A stretch of DNA of 43,574 bases from a virus: the IMG/VR virus record IMGVR_UViG_3300038309_000034, positions 1-43,574 of that record; one strand, 5' to 3'. The notes below the pieces were generated by a model that saw nothing but the letters and a program-made list of their open reading frames with translations, was not told where the DNA came from and did not search any database. Below are positions 31,068-38,990 of this stretch, piece after piece. A program made the translations under genes and the position numbers. Position 1 is the stretch's first letter. Each line of letters begins with the position of its first letter.

Positions 31068-31829
31068 ATGATAAACCCAACACAGTACACAATACCACCA
31101 GTCGGGGTATCCGTCAAGGAAGTCCATCAAGGGTGCTCAGTAAGCGGCTCCCCTGCAATGAAGATAGAAACCACTCCGGAGGGTACGTGGTTTTACTGTT
31201 TTGGGTGCCGAGAGAGTTTCTTCTTGAGGGCCAAAAGTACATATTCCGAGTATAGACAGCGGACCCAGCAGGCTACACAAGCAGAGATGCAGAAGAGGGC
31301 CTCTAAGGACTGGTCTTTACCTGCGGATGCTTCCCGCAACCTACCTGCGGATGCCCTTGTCTGGCTCACTAAGATGCACTTTGGCCCTCATCTCATCAAT
31401 GAAACCGGCATTCAGTACTCCGATAAGCTCGACCGGGTGATCTTCCCGCTTGACATCGGGTGGCAAGGCCGGTGCCTGGACCACAAGACCAAAAGGGCAC
31501 CTAAGTGGGTCACGCACAGCCCCAGCAAGTATCAGATTTACGGCCATAGTACAGGCCGGATAGTCCTTGTGGAGGATATCCCGAGTGCCATCAGGGTATA
31601 TAAGGCTGGGTACTCCGTGCTGTGTCTTATGGGGACCCCTCATAGGATGCCGGTGCTCCTTCATGAAACCCAACGGGCTACCCTATGGCTGGACTATGAT
31701 AGGGCAGGGGGTGGGGCAGCCAGTGTCTTGAGAAGAGAGCTACTTTGGTCTACAACGGTGGACAGGGTAGCCTCTAAAAAGGACCCAAAGTATTATTCAA
31801 ACAAAGAAATAAGGGAGATCTTAGGATGA
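31068..31829 (+). CDS. DNA primase (gp4 N-terminal half equivalent)
   Basis: The 253-residue protein makes RNA primers. Residues 18-47 hold a zinc-binding unit with H-x2-C...F-Y-C-F-G-C, as in gp4-type primases. The TOPRIM core has IVLVEDIPSAIRVYKAGY near residue 165 and ATLWLDYDRAGGGAA near residue 205, giving the E and D-x-D acidic residues. There is no helicase part: the ATPase is encoded separately at 32140. In T7 both are one protein. AAGGAG precedes the ATG. Confidence 0.9.
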   Translation: MINPTQYTIPPVGVSVKEVHQGCSVSGSPAMKIETTPEGTWFYCFGCRESFFLRAKSTYSEYRQRTQQATQAEMQKRASKDWSLPADASRNLPADALVWLTKMHFGPHLINETGIQYSDKLDRVIFPLDIGWQGRCLDHKTKRAPKWVTHSPSKYQIYGHSTGRIVLVEDIPSAIRVYKAGYSVLCLMGTPHRMPVLLHETQRATLWLDYDRAGGGAASVLRRELLWSTTVDRVASKKDPKYYSNKEIREILG

Positions 31830-32140
31830 AGGCAAAGAAACTTGAACTTGTAGAAGGCCCAGTTAAGTATACTTGTACGGGTTGTTATTTCTATGAACAT
31901 TGCACAGAAGCTGGTGCAATCTTATCAATGGGGTGCTCTGAAAATACCATATGGAAGCTCATCAAAGAGTGGGTCCCGGCTACACCTGAAAACTGCACTA
32001 TAGGATGCACTACGCGCATAGCGGGAAGGTCAAGTTCACGTAAGGTGATTGGCCGGTATGAAAACTTGGCCTGGGTTGCCCTTGGATCTCTCACAAATAC
32101 CTTTAACCTGGAACACCTGGAGGTGCTCAAGGAGGAATAA
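31826..32140 (+). CDS. Cys-rich small protein, paralogue B
   Basis: The 104-residue product has Cys pairs at the N-terminus (C-T-G-C...C...C) and the W-V-P-A-T-P-E-N-C-T-I-G block shared with the gene at 30711, ending in L-E-H-L-E-V-L. It starts inside the primase stop (ATGA) and its TAA overlaps the helicase ATG, so it is coupled between primase and helicase. It could act as a physical bridge between the two enzymes, but that is inference. Confidence 0.65.
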   Translation: MKAKKLELVEGPVKYTCTGCYFYEHCTEAGAILSMGCSENTIWKLIKEWVPATPENCTIGCTTRIAGRSSSRKVIGRYENLAWVALGSLTNTFNLEHLEVLKEE

Positions 32141-33378
32141 TGTTTCAAGTTCACAAAACTCTTCTTCAGCTATGTAAACATCGGCTGTTCTACGAGGAGT
32201 ACAAAGGACAGATCCCCAAGAGTGGCCTTGATGCAATCTCAGAGTTATACCTGAAGGTCTATGAGAAGTTCTTCAAGCAGTTCCCAGAGACAGATACTGT
32301 CCAATTGGACAGCCTTCTGAGTCTTATGTCCCAACTGAAGCACTCCCAGGATGACCTGGATAAGATCCAGACAACCTGGGGGAACATCCAAGAGGACCCT
32401 GACGAAGATACCACCAGAGGACTCACAAAGGGACTTGCAGAACTCAAGGCCAGTGAAGCCCTGGGGAAACTCCTAATTGAGTACGAAGGTGGCGCAGACA
32501 TTGACCTATTCGACAACGCCAGTGAAATCGTGGATAACCTTGGAAGACAGCAGAGGATCGCCATAGAGCCAGCATCGGATGATTGGGCGGTGATTAAGCA
32601 GTCTGTACATGATCCTGGAAAACTCCTAAAGTTCCCCCTGGATTGCCTGAATGCCAGTGCTAAGAATGTGACCACCAGGACCCAGATAATCCTGGCCGCC
32701 CGGCCAGACATTGGCAAGACCAGCCTGTGTGCCTTCTTTGCAGTGAATTACGCCAAGCAGATACCCGATGACAGGACAGTCCTGGTTTTCAATAACGAGG
32801 ATACCCAGGAAGAATGGATGGAGTCCTGTTACCGTAGTGCCCTCGGCCTGGAATCTGACCGACTACTTGCCATGGATACCCTGGAGGTCACGGGGAAGTT
32901 CTACCAGGAGATCGGCAGGAACAAGATTAAGATCATAAATGCGCATAACTTTAACTTGAGGACCTGTGAGCGGCTCATCCAGAAGCACCGGCCAATGGTG
33001 GTCTTTTGGGACATGCTTGATAACGTCAGGGGATATGAAGAAAAGCAGCGTGAGGATCTTATCCTGGAAGGGAAGTATCAACACGCCAGGGGTCTGGCCA
33101 TCACATACGACTTCCTCTCCTTGCCGACCTCTCAGATTAACATCTCAGGAGAAGGCATAGAATTCCCGCATAAGGGAATGCTGAAGGGTTCCGGGACTGC
33201 CAAGCAGGGGGCCTGCAAAGGTATCCTCATGATGGGCCACAGTGCTCAACCAGGGAAGGAACGTGAACGATACTTCGGGTTTGTAAAAAACAAGTACACC
33301 CAGAAGCCCGGTGCGAGGAAAGACTGCGGGAAGGCCGTGGTATTCGACTGGGAGATAGCAAGGTTCAGAGAACCGTAA
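32140..33378 (+). CDS. Replicative DNA helicase (gp4 C-terminal half equivalent)
   Basis: The 412-residue DnaB/gp4-family helicase has a long helical N-terminal region (1-150) and a RecA-like motor. Walker A is ILAARPDIGKTSL near residue 190, and Walker B is MVVFWDMLDNVRG near residue 285. A later G-S-G-T-A-K-Q-G-A-C-K segment with M-G-H follows, the place of motif H4 in this family. It lacks its own primase domain; primase lies upstream. It is followed by DNA polymerase after nine bases. A palindrome copy lies in its coding sequence at 32296. Confidence 0.9.
   Translation: MFQVHKTLLQLCKHRLFYEEYKGQIPKSGLDAISELYLKVYEKFFKQFPETDTVQLDSLLSLMSQLKHSQDDLDKIQTTWGNIQEDPDEDTTRGLTKGLAELKASEALGKLLIEYEGGADIDLFDNASEIVDNLGRQQRIAIEPASDDWAVIKQSVHDPGKLLKFPLDCLNASAKNVTTRTQIILAARPDIGKTSLCAFFAVNYAKQIPDDRTVLVFNNEDTQEEWMESCYRSALGLESDRLLAMDTLEVTGKFYQEIGRNKIKIINAHNFNLRTCERLIQKHRPMVVFWDMLDNVRGYEEKQREDLILEGKYQHARGLAITYDFLSLPTSQINISGEGIEFPHKGMLKGSGTAKQGACKGILMMGHSAQPGKERERYFGFVKNKYTQKPGARKDCGKAVVFDWEIARFREP
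32296..32313. promoter_or_regulatory. 18-bp palindrome site 8 (inside helicase gene)
   Basis: ACTGTCCAATTGGACAGC has a perfect 16-bp core. It lies in coding sequence. Confidence 0.5.
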
Positions 33379-33387
33379 GGAGAAGCC

Positions 33388-35688
33388 ATGAGAGCCACAA
33401 TAGATATAGAAACAAGCTATAAGGAGGAGTATGGAAGAGTTGGTAATCCATGGGGGAGTACTTGCCTTTGCAGTTACGGGATGCTCCACGGTGATATTTA
33501 TGCTGATGGATACGTGGTCACGGGAGAACCAAGAGAAGGACAGGCCTTCAAGGATATCAAAAATCTTCCGTTTAATATGGATGGTGTCACTTTCCTTTGC
33601 GGGCATAATATCACTTTTGATCTTCTTTGGTTCTGGAAGACTCCTGAGTTACGGGCTTGGTTAAAAGCCGGGGGACGCATTTGGGACACAGCATACGCTG
33701 AATACCTGCTATCCGGCCAGGTATATCACGTAGGGCATAAAGACCCCAAATACAATGTATCCCTGAAGTCCACAGCAAAGAGGCGCCTGGGAATCGATGA
33801 CCAGAAGCTTGATGTAGTGCAGGCTATGTGGGATAAGGGCATTCCCACAGAGGATATTCCCGAAGAGGTCCTCCTGGAGTACCAAGAGCAGGATATCAGG
33901 ATTACCGACAAGATTGCCGTGCAGCAAATGCAGGAAGCCAAAGAGAAAGGCATGGTGCAGAACATCCTGGACCGCATGGAAGGACTCCTGGGGACCATTG
34001 AAATGACCTATAATGGTCTTTATGTGAACCAGGAAACAGCCGAAAAGAATCGGGAACTTCTTGTAAAAGATATCGAGGCCTTTGAACACAGGCTCAACGA
34101 CTGCCTAACTCAATATAACCTGCCGGAAGAACTGGAGTTCAACTGGGGGTCCTCCGCCCAGAAATCAGCGTATATCTTTGGTGGTTCCGTTAAATACGAA
34201 GTACGAGAACAGAAGATTGATGAGGCCGGAGATCCCCTGTACTGCCAAAAGACCATCAAAGTTCCAGTTCTCCAGGATGGGAAGCAGGTATACTATAAAT
34301 CAGGAAAGCAGGTGGGGCAGCCTAAGTTCAGGAACGAAATCGTACCAGACTATGAGAAACCTAAAATGCACACTGTAGAATACTTCTTTGATCTCCCTGG
34401 GGTACTCCCTGACCAATACAAGAAACCATCCTGGAAGACCTCTACGGGCCTTTATTCAACGGCTGAGTCTATAATGGAGGAACTTGAGAAACTTCCGGTG
34501 GATATCCCTGAACTGAAACTCATGCTGGACTACCAGGGTGCACGTAAAGATCTCTCAACATACTACTATGTTACCCAGGCCAATGGGAAACAAAAGGGAA
34601 TGCTCACGATGGTATCCCCAGATGGATTCATCCACGGGCACCTTAATCATTCCGTTACGGTTACCACCCGGTTATCCTCAAGTAAGCCAAACATGCAAAA
34701 TTTGTCCAGCGGGGAGGAAGATGAAGATGAAGGTTTTCAGGGTAAGTCCAGGGTGAAGGAGCTTTTTAGTTCCCGCTTTGGCACCGAGGGGGTTATGATA
34801 GAGGCCGATTATAGTCAGCTTGAGGTTGTCTGTAAGGCTGTTCTGTCTAAGTGCCCAGACTTGGCCCGGTTTATTCTGGAGAAGATGGACGAGCACTGTG
34901 TGTGGGCCGCCTTGTTGAACAACCTGACTTACGATGAGGTGTACCAAGGGGCCAAGATACAGGGTCTTGCCAAATACAAGCACATGCGCCAGCAGGCTAA
35001 GGGTGTAACCTTCCTGGAGAAATACGGCGGGGGTGCTGCGTCCTGTAGCGAACAGACCGGAATCCCAGTGGATGTCATCAAGGCAGCCATGGAGAGGAGA
35101 CGCATGGAATATCCCCGGATGTACCAGTTTGATGATGAGGTTATGGCCGAGGTGGAAGCCAGCAGGCAACTCAGCCCCTTCCAGACCGCCCTGGGATTCT
35201 CCGCAGGTATTGGTTGGTACGTCTGTGTAACCAAGACAATATATAGCTTTATTGAACAGGATGCTCCCAAGTGGAAGATAGATCGGGATAAAGTGTACAC
35301 CGGATTCAAACCAACTACTATCAAGAATTATCCATCCCAAGGACTCGGTGGCTTGATCATGCAGGTTGCTATTGGAAGGATCTTCCGGTGGCTACTCCAG
35401 AATGATTTCTTCGAGGAGAAAGCCTTGATGGTAAACACTGTGCATGACTGTGCCTGGTCTGACTGCCACAAGGATGTAGCTGGATTTGTAGCCGGAGGTA
35501 TACAGAGGATCATGCAGGATGCCAGAGGGTACTTCAACAAATTCTATAAAACAGAATGGAAACTTCCCTTTCCTGCCCCGGTGAATGCTGGTCCAGATAT
35601 GCTTCATCTTGGACATATCGAAATTACCAATGAATTGCCGGAGTGTGTAATAAGTTCCTACTATTCCCCTGTTTTGTATGATACCTGA
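33388..35688 (+). CDS. DNA polymerase, Pol I family with 3'-5' exonuclease (gp5-like)
   Basis: The 766-residue enzyme (T7: 704) replicates phage DNA. The exonuclease domain has D6-I-E8-T, GHNITFDLLW and YQEQDIRIT. In the polymerase domain motif A is IEAD474-YSQLE, motif B is R-Q-Q-A-K-G-V-T-F-L-E-K-Y-G, and motif C is VHD687-CAW. The residue matching T7 Y526 is Phe. AAGGAGA precedes the ATG. No thioredoxin-binding loop was identified with confidence. It ends the operon before the AT-rich spacer with the next promoter. Confidence 0.95.
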   Translation: MRATIDIETSYKEEYGRVGNPWGSTCLCSYGMLHGDIYADGYVVTGEPREGQAFKDIKNLPFNMDGVTFLCGHNITFDLLWFWKTPELRAWLKAGGRIWDTAYAEYLLSGQVYHVGHKDPKYNVSLKSTAKRRLGIDDQKLDVVQAMWDKGIPTEDIPEEVLLEYQEQDIRITDKIAVQQMQEAKEKGMVQNILDRMEGLLGTIEMTYNGLYVNQETAEKNRELLVKDIEAFEHRLNDCLTQYNLPEELEFNWGSSAQKSAYIFGGSVKYEVREQKIDEAGDPLYCQKTIKVPVLQDGKQVYYKSGKQVGQPKFRNEIVPDYEKPKMHTVEYFFDLPGVLPDQYKKPSWKTSTGLYSTAESIMEELEKLPVDIPELKLMLDYQGARKDLSTYYYVTQANGKQKGMLTMVSPDGFIHGHLNHSVTVTTRLSSSKPNMQNLSSGEEDEDEGFQGKSRVKELFSSRFGTEGVMIEADYSQLEVVCKAVLSKCPDLARFILEKMDEHCVWAALLNNLTYDEVYQGAKIQGLAKYKHMRQQAKGVTFLEKYGGGAASCSEQTGIPVDVIKAAMERRRMEYPRMYQFDDEVMAEVEASRQLSPFQTALGFSAGIGWYVCVTKTIYSFIEQDAPKWKIDRDKVYTGFKPTTIKNYPSQGLGGLIMQVAIGRIFRWLLQNDFFEEKALMVNTVHDCAWSDCHKDVAGFVAGGIQRIMQDARGYFNKFYKTEWKLPFPAPVNAGPDMLHLGHIEITNELPECVISSYYSPVLYDT

Positions 35689-35691
35689 TAA

Positions 35692-35798
35692 GATACAACT
35701 ATTGTATTAAATGAATTCTTTAACCCTATAGGAGACCAAGGGAAGAATAAATAGTATAATTATATATAGTATATAATATAATACATCAATAGAGTATC
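35692..35798. repeat. Imperfect inverted repeat around SSB promoter
   Basis: GATAC (35692-35696), CTATT and GTATTA (35699-35709) pair with TAATAC (35779-35784), AATAG (35788-35792) and GTATC (35794-35798), 16 pairs with small bulges. The phage promoter start at 35731 lies within the loop. Confidence 0.6.
35713..35733 (+). promoter_or_regulatory. Phage RNA polymerase promoter before SSB candidate
   Basis: AATTCTTTAACCCTATAGGA matches the consensus and is identical to the capsid promoter through the TATAG. Start is expected at G35731, giving a 110-base AT-rich leader before the ATG at 35841. Confidence 0.85.
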
Positions 35799-35840
35799 CA
35801 TAAAGCATAAGAATAAACTATAACATAAGGAGAACAACTA

Positions 35841-36842
35841 ATGGCAATTAAATATGATACTAAAGTGGCAGAAGAAAAATCCAAGGAATCCGGCTCCAGT
35901 GAGGAGTATCATGTGACCTCCGGGTATCACGTAGTGAATCTCGTCAGCTACGCTGAACTGGGAAGGCACCAGGGAAGCTTTAAGGGAAAACCCGATACAT
36001 ACCAGAGTGGGAATAAGGCAGGCCAGATTAAGCCTGATGAAATGTTCATAAGTCTGGTATTTGAGTTCAGCGGGGCAGCCTTCACAGGGGGCTTCCCTCA
36101 TGCCTATATCACTTCCATATACAACGGCAAGGAATTCTTCAACCGGCTCTCAGTATCGGAAACCTTTATGGAAAATACACTTTCTCCGCAGTATGCTAAC
36201 AAGACGGGCTTCAAGAAATACCTGGATGCCATCAATCTGCATTACAACAAGAACTTTCAGGGACTGGACGAAGCCGTGGGTATGGCTCTGGCAGTTAAGG
36301 TTGACACCCTCGCCATATACGAAGTGGACGGAAAGAAAATTAAGTGTGCTGACAATGCAGTGCCTGGCTACAAGAAAGAGGAAGCTCACAAGAATCTCCC
36401 CGGTGTAAAGTATTACACTACCATCAAACCTGAAAGCATTGTACCTATGGTTCAGGACTTCGGAGTAACAGTAGTGGACCTCTCAAGCAAAATCGTTGAT
36501 CCCGTCGATGAGTACACCGCAGTATTCGATTGGGGTGCCCCTACAAAAGCCGACTTCATGGGACTTAAGTCCTTCCAGAAGAAAGCCATTGTAAATGCCA
36601 CAGACTTCAGGGAATCCGCCTTTGCTGCTCTCGTGCAGGCAGATGAAGAACTCCAGAAGGAAGTCAAGGAGGCCCGTGATGGATCAAACGGAGGAAGTGA
36701 TGAAGGCAACGCCAAGAAGAGTGATGATTCCCAGGTTCCGGCCAATCAAGGGAACACCGATGGAAAAACTGATGGCACTGTGGGTGGTCCCACTGGTATG
36801 GCTCCTGATGAAAACTCTGGTGTTCCTGAACTGCCGGTATAA
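35841..36842 (+). CDS. Probable single-stranded DNA-binding protein (gp2.5 position)
   Basis: The 333-residue product lies between DNA polymerase and exonuclease, behind its own phage promoter. It has a beta-rich N-terminal and central domain and a disordered C-terminus (about residues 275-333) rich in Asp, Gly, Ser and Pro. Phage SSBs of the gp2.5 type are shorter (232 residues) but also end in an acidic tail for protein contacts. No aromatic F-terminal residue is present; it ends in P-V. The call is by position, tail and expression signals. ATAAGGAGA precedes the ATG. Confidence 0.6.
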   Translation: MAIKYDTKVAEEKSKESGSSEEYHVTSGYHVVNLVSYAELGRHQGSFKGKPDTYQSGNKAGQIKPDEMFISLVFEFSGAAFTGGFPHAYITSIYNGKEFFNRLSVSETFMENTLSPQYANKTGFKKYLDAINLHYNKNFQGLDEAVGMALAVKVDTLAIYEVDGKKIKCADNAVPGYKKEEAHKNLPGVKYYTTIKPESIVPMVQDFGVTVVDLSSKIVDPVDEYTAVFDWGAPTKADFMGLKSFQKKAIVNATDFRESAFAALVQADEELQKEVKEARDGSNGGSDEGNAKKSDDSQVPANQGNTDGKTDGTVGGPTGMAPDENSGVPELPV

Positions 36843-36859
36843 TCTGGAAAGGAAGACTC

Positions 36860-37765
36860 ATGGCTATACTCGTAAAGGCACCCTCGGCAAAAGCTGAGAG
36901 GATCGAGCGGCGTATAGCACTGATTGACGCGGATGTCGTGGCATACTACTCCAGCTTCGGACTGGACGATATGCCACGGCAGGCTGCTGAGACTAAGTGC
37001 TGGCAACGCTGCAACCAAATCGAACAGGAAACCCAGGCAAGTCACTTCCGGTATTATCTGTCTGGACCACCAAAGGAGAACTTTAGAAATGGCATTGCCA
37101 GACTTAAACGATACAAGGGTGATCGCTATGATGAAGCAGGCAATCGCCTCAAAGACCAACCAAAATGGCTACAACATGTTCGGCAATGGCTCATTTCCAA
37201 TAAGCACGCTGATGTCGCAGAACAACAAGAGGCAGATGACACAATTTCAATTGCAGCCAGGAAGATCCGTGACCAGGGATACTTCGAGTCATGTATCAGT
37301 ACAGTCGACAAGGATCTCGGCATTAATCCCGGATGGTTCCATAATCAGATGAAGAATACTGTGGAATTCTACGATGAATTCGGTGAGATCCATATGGAAG
37401 GGACTGCCCTCAAGGGGCACGGCTTGAAGTTCTTTTATGCTCAGCTCCTCATGGGAGATCCCACTGACTGGATTCCTGGATTGCCCAAGGTAACTCCATG
37501 GATGAAAGAGGAGTTCGGTATTGCAAGACTTGGCGGTTGTGGCCCCAAAGCGGCTTTCTGTGCCCTCGAAACGGCCAAGGATATACCTGAGTGCCAGGAA
37601 AGGGTAAAGTCCTGTTACAGGTCATATTGGGAGGGCAGAACGTGGTCCGACTGGAGGGAACCCAAAAAGGAACTCCAGGCTAACTGGGAGGAGATGCTGA
37701 CAGAGCAAGGTAGGCTCCTCTGGATGAGACAAAAGGAGGGTGAATTGTGGACCATTCAATTCTGA
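36860..37765 (+). CDS. 5'-3' exonuclease (gp6-like, FEN family)
   Basis: The 301-residue enzyme (T7 gp6: 300) removes primers and degrades host DNA. The N-terminus has R-I-A-L-I-D23-A-D25, then R-L-K-R-Y-K-G-D-R, then E-A-D-D-T-I-S, then S-T-V-D-K-D-L, and G-D-P-T-D-W-I-P-G-L, which together give the acidic two-metal site of the FEN fold. AAAGGAAGACTC precedes the ATG. A small GTG-started gene overlaps its end by 19 bases. Confidence 0.92.
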   Translation: MAILVKAPSAKAERIERRIALIDADVVAYYSSFGLDDMPRQAAETKCWQRCNQIEQETQASHFRYYLSGPPKENFRNGIARLKRYKGDRYDEAGNRLKDQPKWLQHVRQWLISNKHADVAEQQEADDTISIAARKIRDQGYFESCISTVDKDLGINPGWFHNQMKNTVEFYDEFGEIHMEGTALKGHGLKFFYAQLLMGDPTDWIPGLPKVTPWMKEEFGIARLGGCGPKAAFCALETAKDIPECQERVKSCYRSYWEGRTWSDWREPKKELQANWEEMLTEQGRLLWMRQKEGELWTIQF

Positions 37766-37941
37766 TAGATGATATCAAGGAAGACTTGTTTTCTGAATTA
37801 ACCAGGGCTGCCAGAAGGAGGAGGCGACGCAGGATGAGAGCATTCTGGATGGGATTTCCAGCAGAAAGAGAGCAGTTGCTTGCCAAAAGAAAGTTGGCCC
37901 ACTGGTCAGATCTCTGTGAGGAGGCGATATGGTCCCTTTAG
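37747..37941 (+). CDS. Arg-rich small protein, paralogue A
   Basis: A GTG at 37747 follows AAGGAGGGTGAATT. The 64-residue product has seven Arg in a row with neighbours (AARRRRRRRMRAF) and ends in K-L-A-H-W-S-D-L-C-E-E-A-I-W. The next gene has a very similar C-terminus (K-L-A-K-W-S-D-W-C-E-R-R-I), so they are probably tandem duplicates. Likely nucleic acid binding, role unknown. Confidence 0.55.
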   Translation: MDHSILIDDIKEDLFSELTRAARRRRRRRMRAFWMGFPAEREQLLAKRKLAHWSDLCEEAIWSL

Positions 37942-38153
37942 AGGCCCTGTTGAGGGCTCAATACGTATTGAGGCTTAAATATGTAGAATTATGGCACCAT
38001 AGACGTAGATGGTATCATCGTTACCTATGTAGAAGATGGTCGAGGGTGAGTGTGCCTTATGTGCGGTCTGATATCGGTGCCCAACAGCGTAGGAGCACCT
38101 ATAAGCTCGCCAAGTGGTCAGACTGGTGTGAGAGGAGAATTCATGCTGATTAG
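37929..38153 (+). CDS. Arg-rich small protein, paralogue B
   Basis: The ATG at 37929 follows GAGGAGGCG. The 74-residue product has a basic, His/Arg/Trp/Tyr-rich middle and the same C-terminal block as its upstream neighbour. It overlaps both neighbours (13 and 11 bases), consistent with coupled translation. Function is unknown. Confidence 0.55.
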   Translation: MVPLEALLRAQYVLRLKYVELWHHRRRWYHRYLCRRWSRVSVPYVRSDIGAQQRRSTYKLAKWSDWCERRIHAD

Positions 38154-38319
38154 AATGTTCAAAGGAGACGCAGGAACACCCGCAAGATTCTGGCCTGTAG
38201 CCTGGGCCGAGAATACAGAGGAACTCCAAGAGCTGCTTGACGACGGGTATGTGGTGGATCAACAGAATCTCTTCGGTCCAGACGGAAAGTATCCCAGTGA
38301 GGTGCCAAGTGGCAGTTAA
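38143..38319 (+). CDS. Small unknown protein
   Basis: The preferred start is ATG 38143 behind AGAGGAG; upstream in-frame starts lie inside the previous gene. The 58-residue product contains a W-A-E-N-T-E-E-L-Q-E-L-L-D-D-G-Y helix and a polar Gly/Pro/Ser-rich end. No family is recognised. It overlaps the endonuclease gene by 11 bases. Confidence 0.6.
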   Translation: MLIRMFKGDAGTPARFWPVAWAENTEELQELLDDGYVVDQQNLFGPDGKYPSEVPSGS

Positions 38320-38707
38320 CATAACCGGAATGCCGGTACTCTTAAGTAAGAGCCAGTGTGACAACCTGAGGGCAGAACTCGTGAAACTCCAGAAAGGACG
38401 TTGTGCCCTCTGTGGGATTCGCTTTAGTGACGTAAAGGGAACCCCCTGTCTGGATCACGATCACAAAACCGGACTTGTCCGGGCGGCCCTATGCAGGAAC
38501 TGTAACGGTATTGAGGGCAAGATCCTGGACTATGCAACCAGGGCAAAACGAAAAAGGACCCCAGAGGCCTGGCTGAAAGATCTGCTGGCCTACTGGGAAT
38601 TTCATAAGAACAACCCAAGTGATTCTATTTATTACAATCATGGGAAACCAAAGAGGAGAAAGAGGCGTGGCCAAACAACCGGATTCTATAAGTGCATCAA
38701 AGAGTAA
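38309..38707 (+). CDS. Recombination endonuclease VII-like nuclease
   Basis: The preferred start is GTG 38309, five bases after GAGGT; ATG 38330 is possible. The 132-residue product has C32-A-L-C35 and C62-R-N-C65 zinc pairs around D49-H-D-H-K-T-G-L-V-R, the His-Me finger core of endonuclease VII. Such enzymes resolve branched DNA before packaging. T7 uses the unrelated gp3 for this; no gp3-like gene is seen, so this enzyme probably replaces it. The C-terminus is basic and Gly-rich. Confidence 0.85.
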   Translation: MAVNITGMPVLLSKSQCDNLRAELVKLQKGRCALCGIRFSDVKGTPCLDHDHKTGLVRAALCRNCNGIEGKILDYATRAKRKRTPEAWLKDLLAYWEFHKNNPSDSIYYNHGKPKRRKRRGQTTGFYKCIKE

Positions 38708-38990
38708 ACCCCTGACAGAAACCCAGGAGTTCCTGGAAACTGCCAAGAAAGAAATCGATCTGCTAAAGGAGATCACAGAACACGTAACAACCCTCACAGA
38801 CGCCGGATTCTACTGTGAGGTCATGTTTGACTCCGTGCGGAACCTCCACGGGGCACCTCCAGTCTCCGGGATAACTGTGCTGGAACTCAAGGAAAAACAA
38901 AAAGCCAGGACCCTGATGATGTACCGGGTTCCCGCTGATATCAACAAAGTCATATCTGGGTTACGGAAGCTGACCGGCAAGGGGGTTTAA
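38667..38990 (+). CDS. Unknown protein overlapping endonuclease VII
   Basis: A GTG at 38667, nine bases after AGGAG, gives 107 residues; an ATG at 38643 gives 115. The product has a helical N-terminal half (LETAKKEIDLLKEITEHV) and a strand-rich C-terminal half with MMYRVPADINKVISGL. It overlaps the endonuclease gene by about 40 bases and its stop overlaps the phosphoesterase start. No family is recognised. Confidence 0.6.
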   Translation: MAKQPDSISASKSKPLTETQEFLETAKKEIDLLKEITEHVTTLTDAGFYCEVMFDSVRNLHGAPPVSGITVLELKEKQKARTLMMYRVPADINKVISGLRKLTGKGV

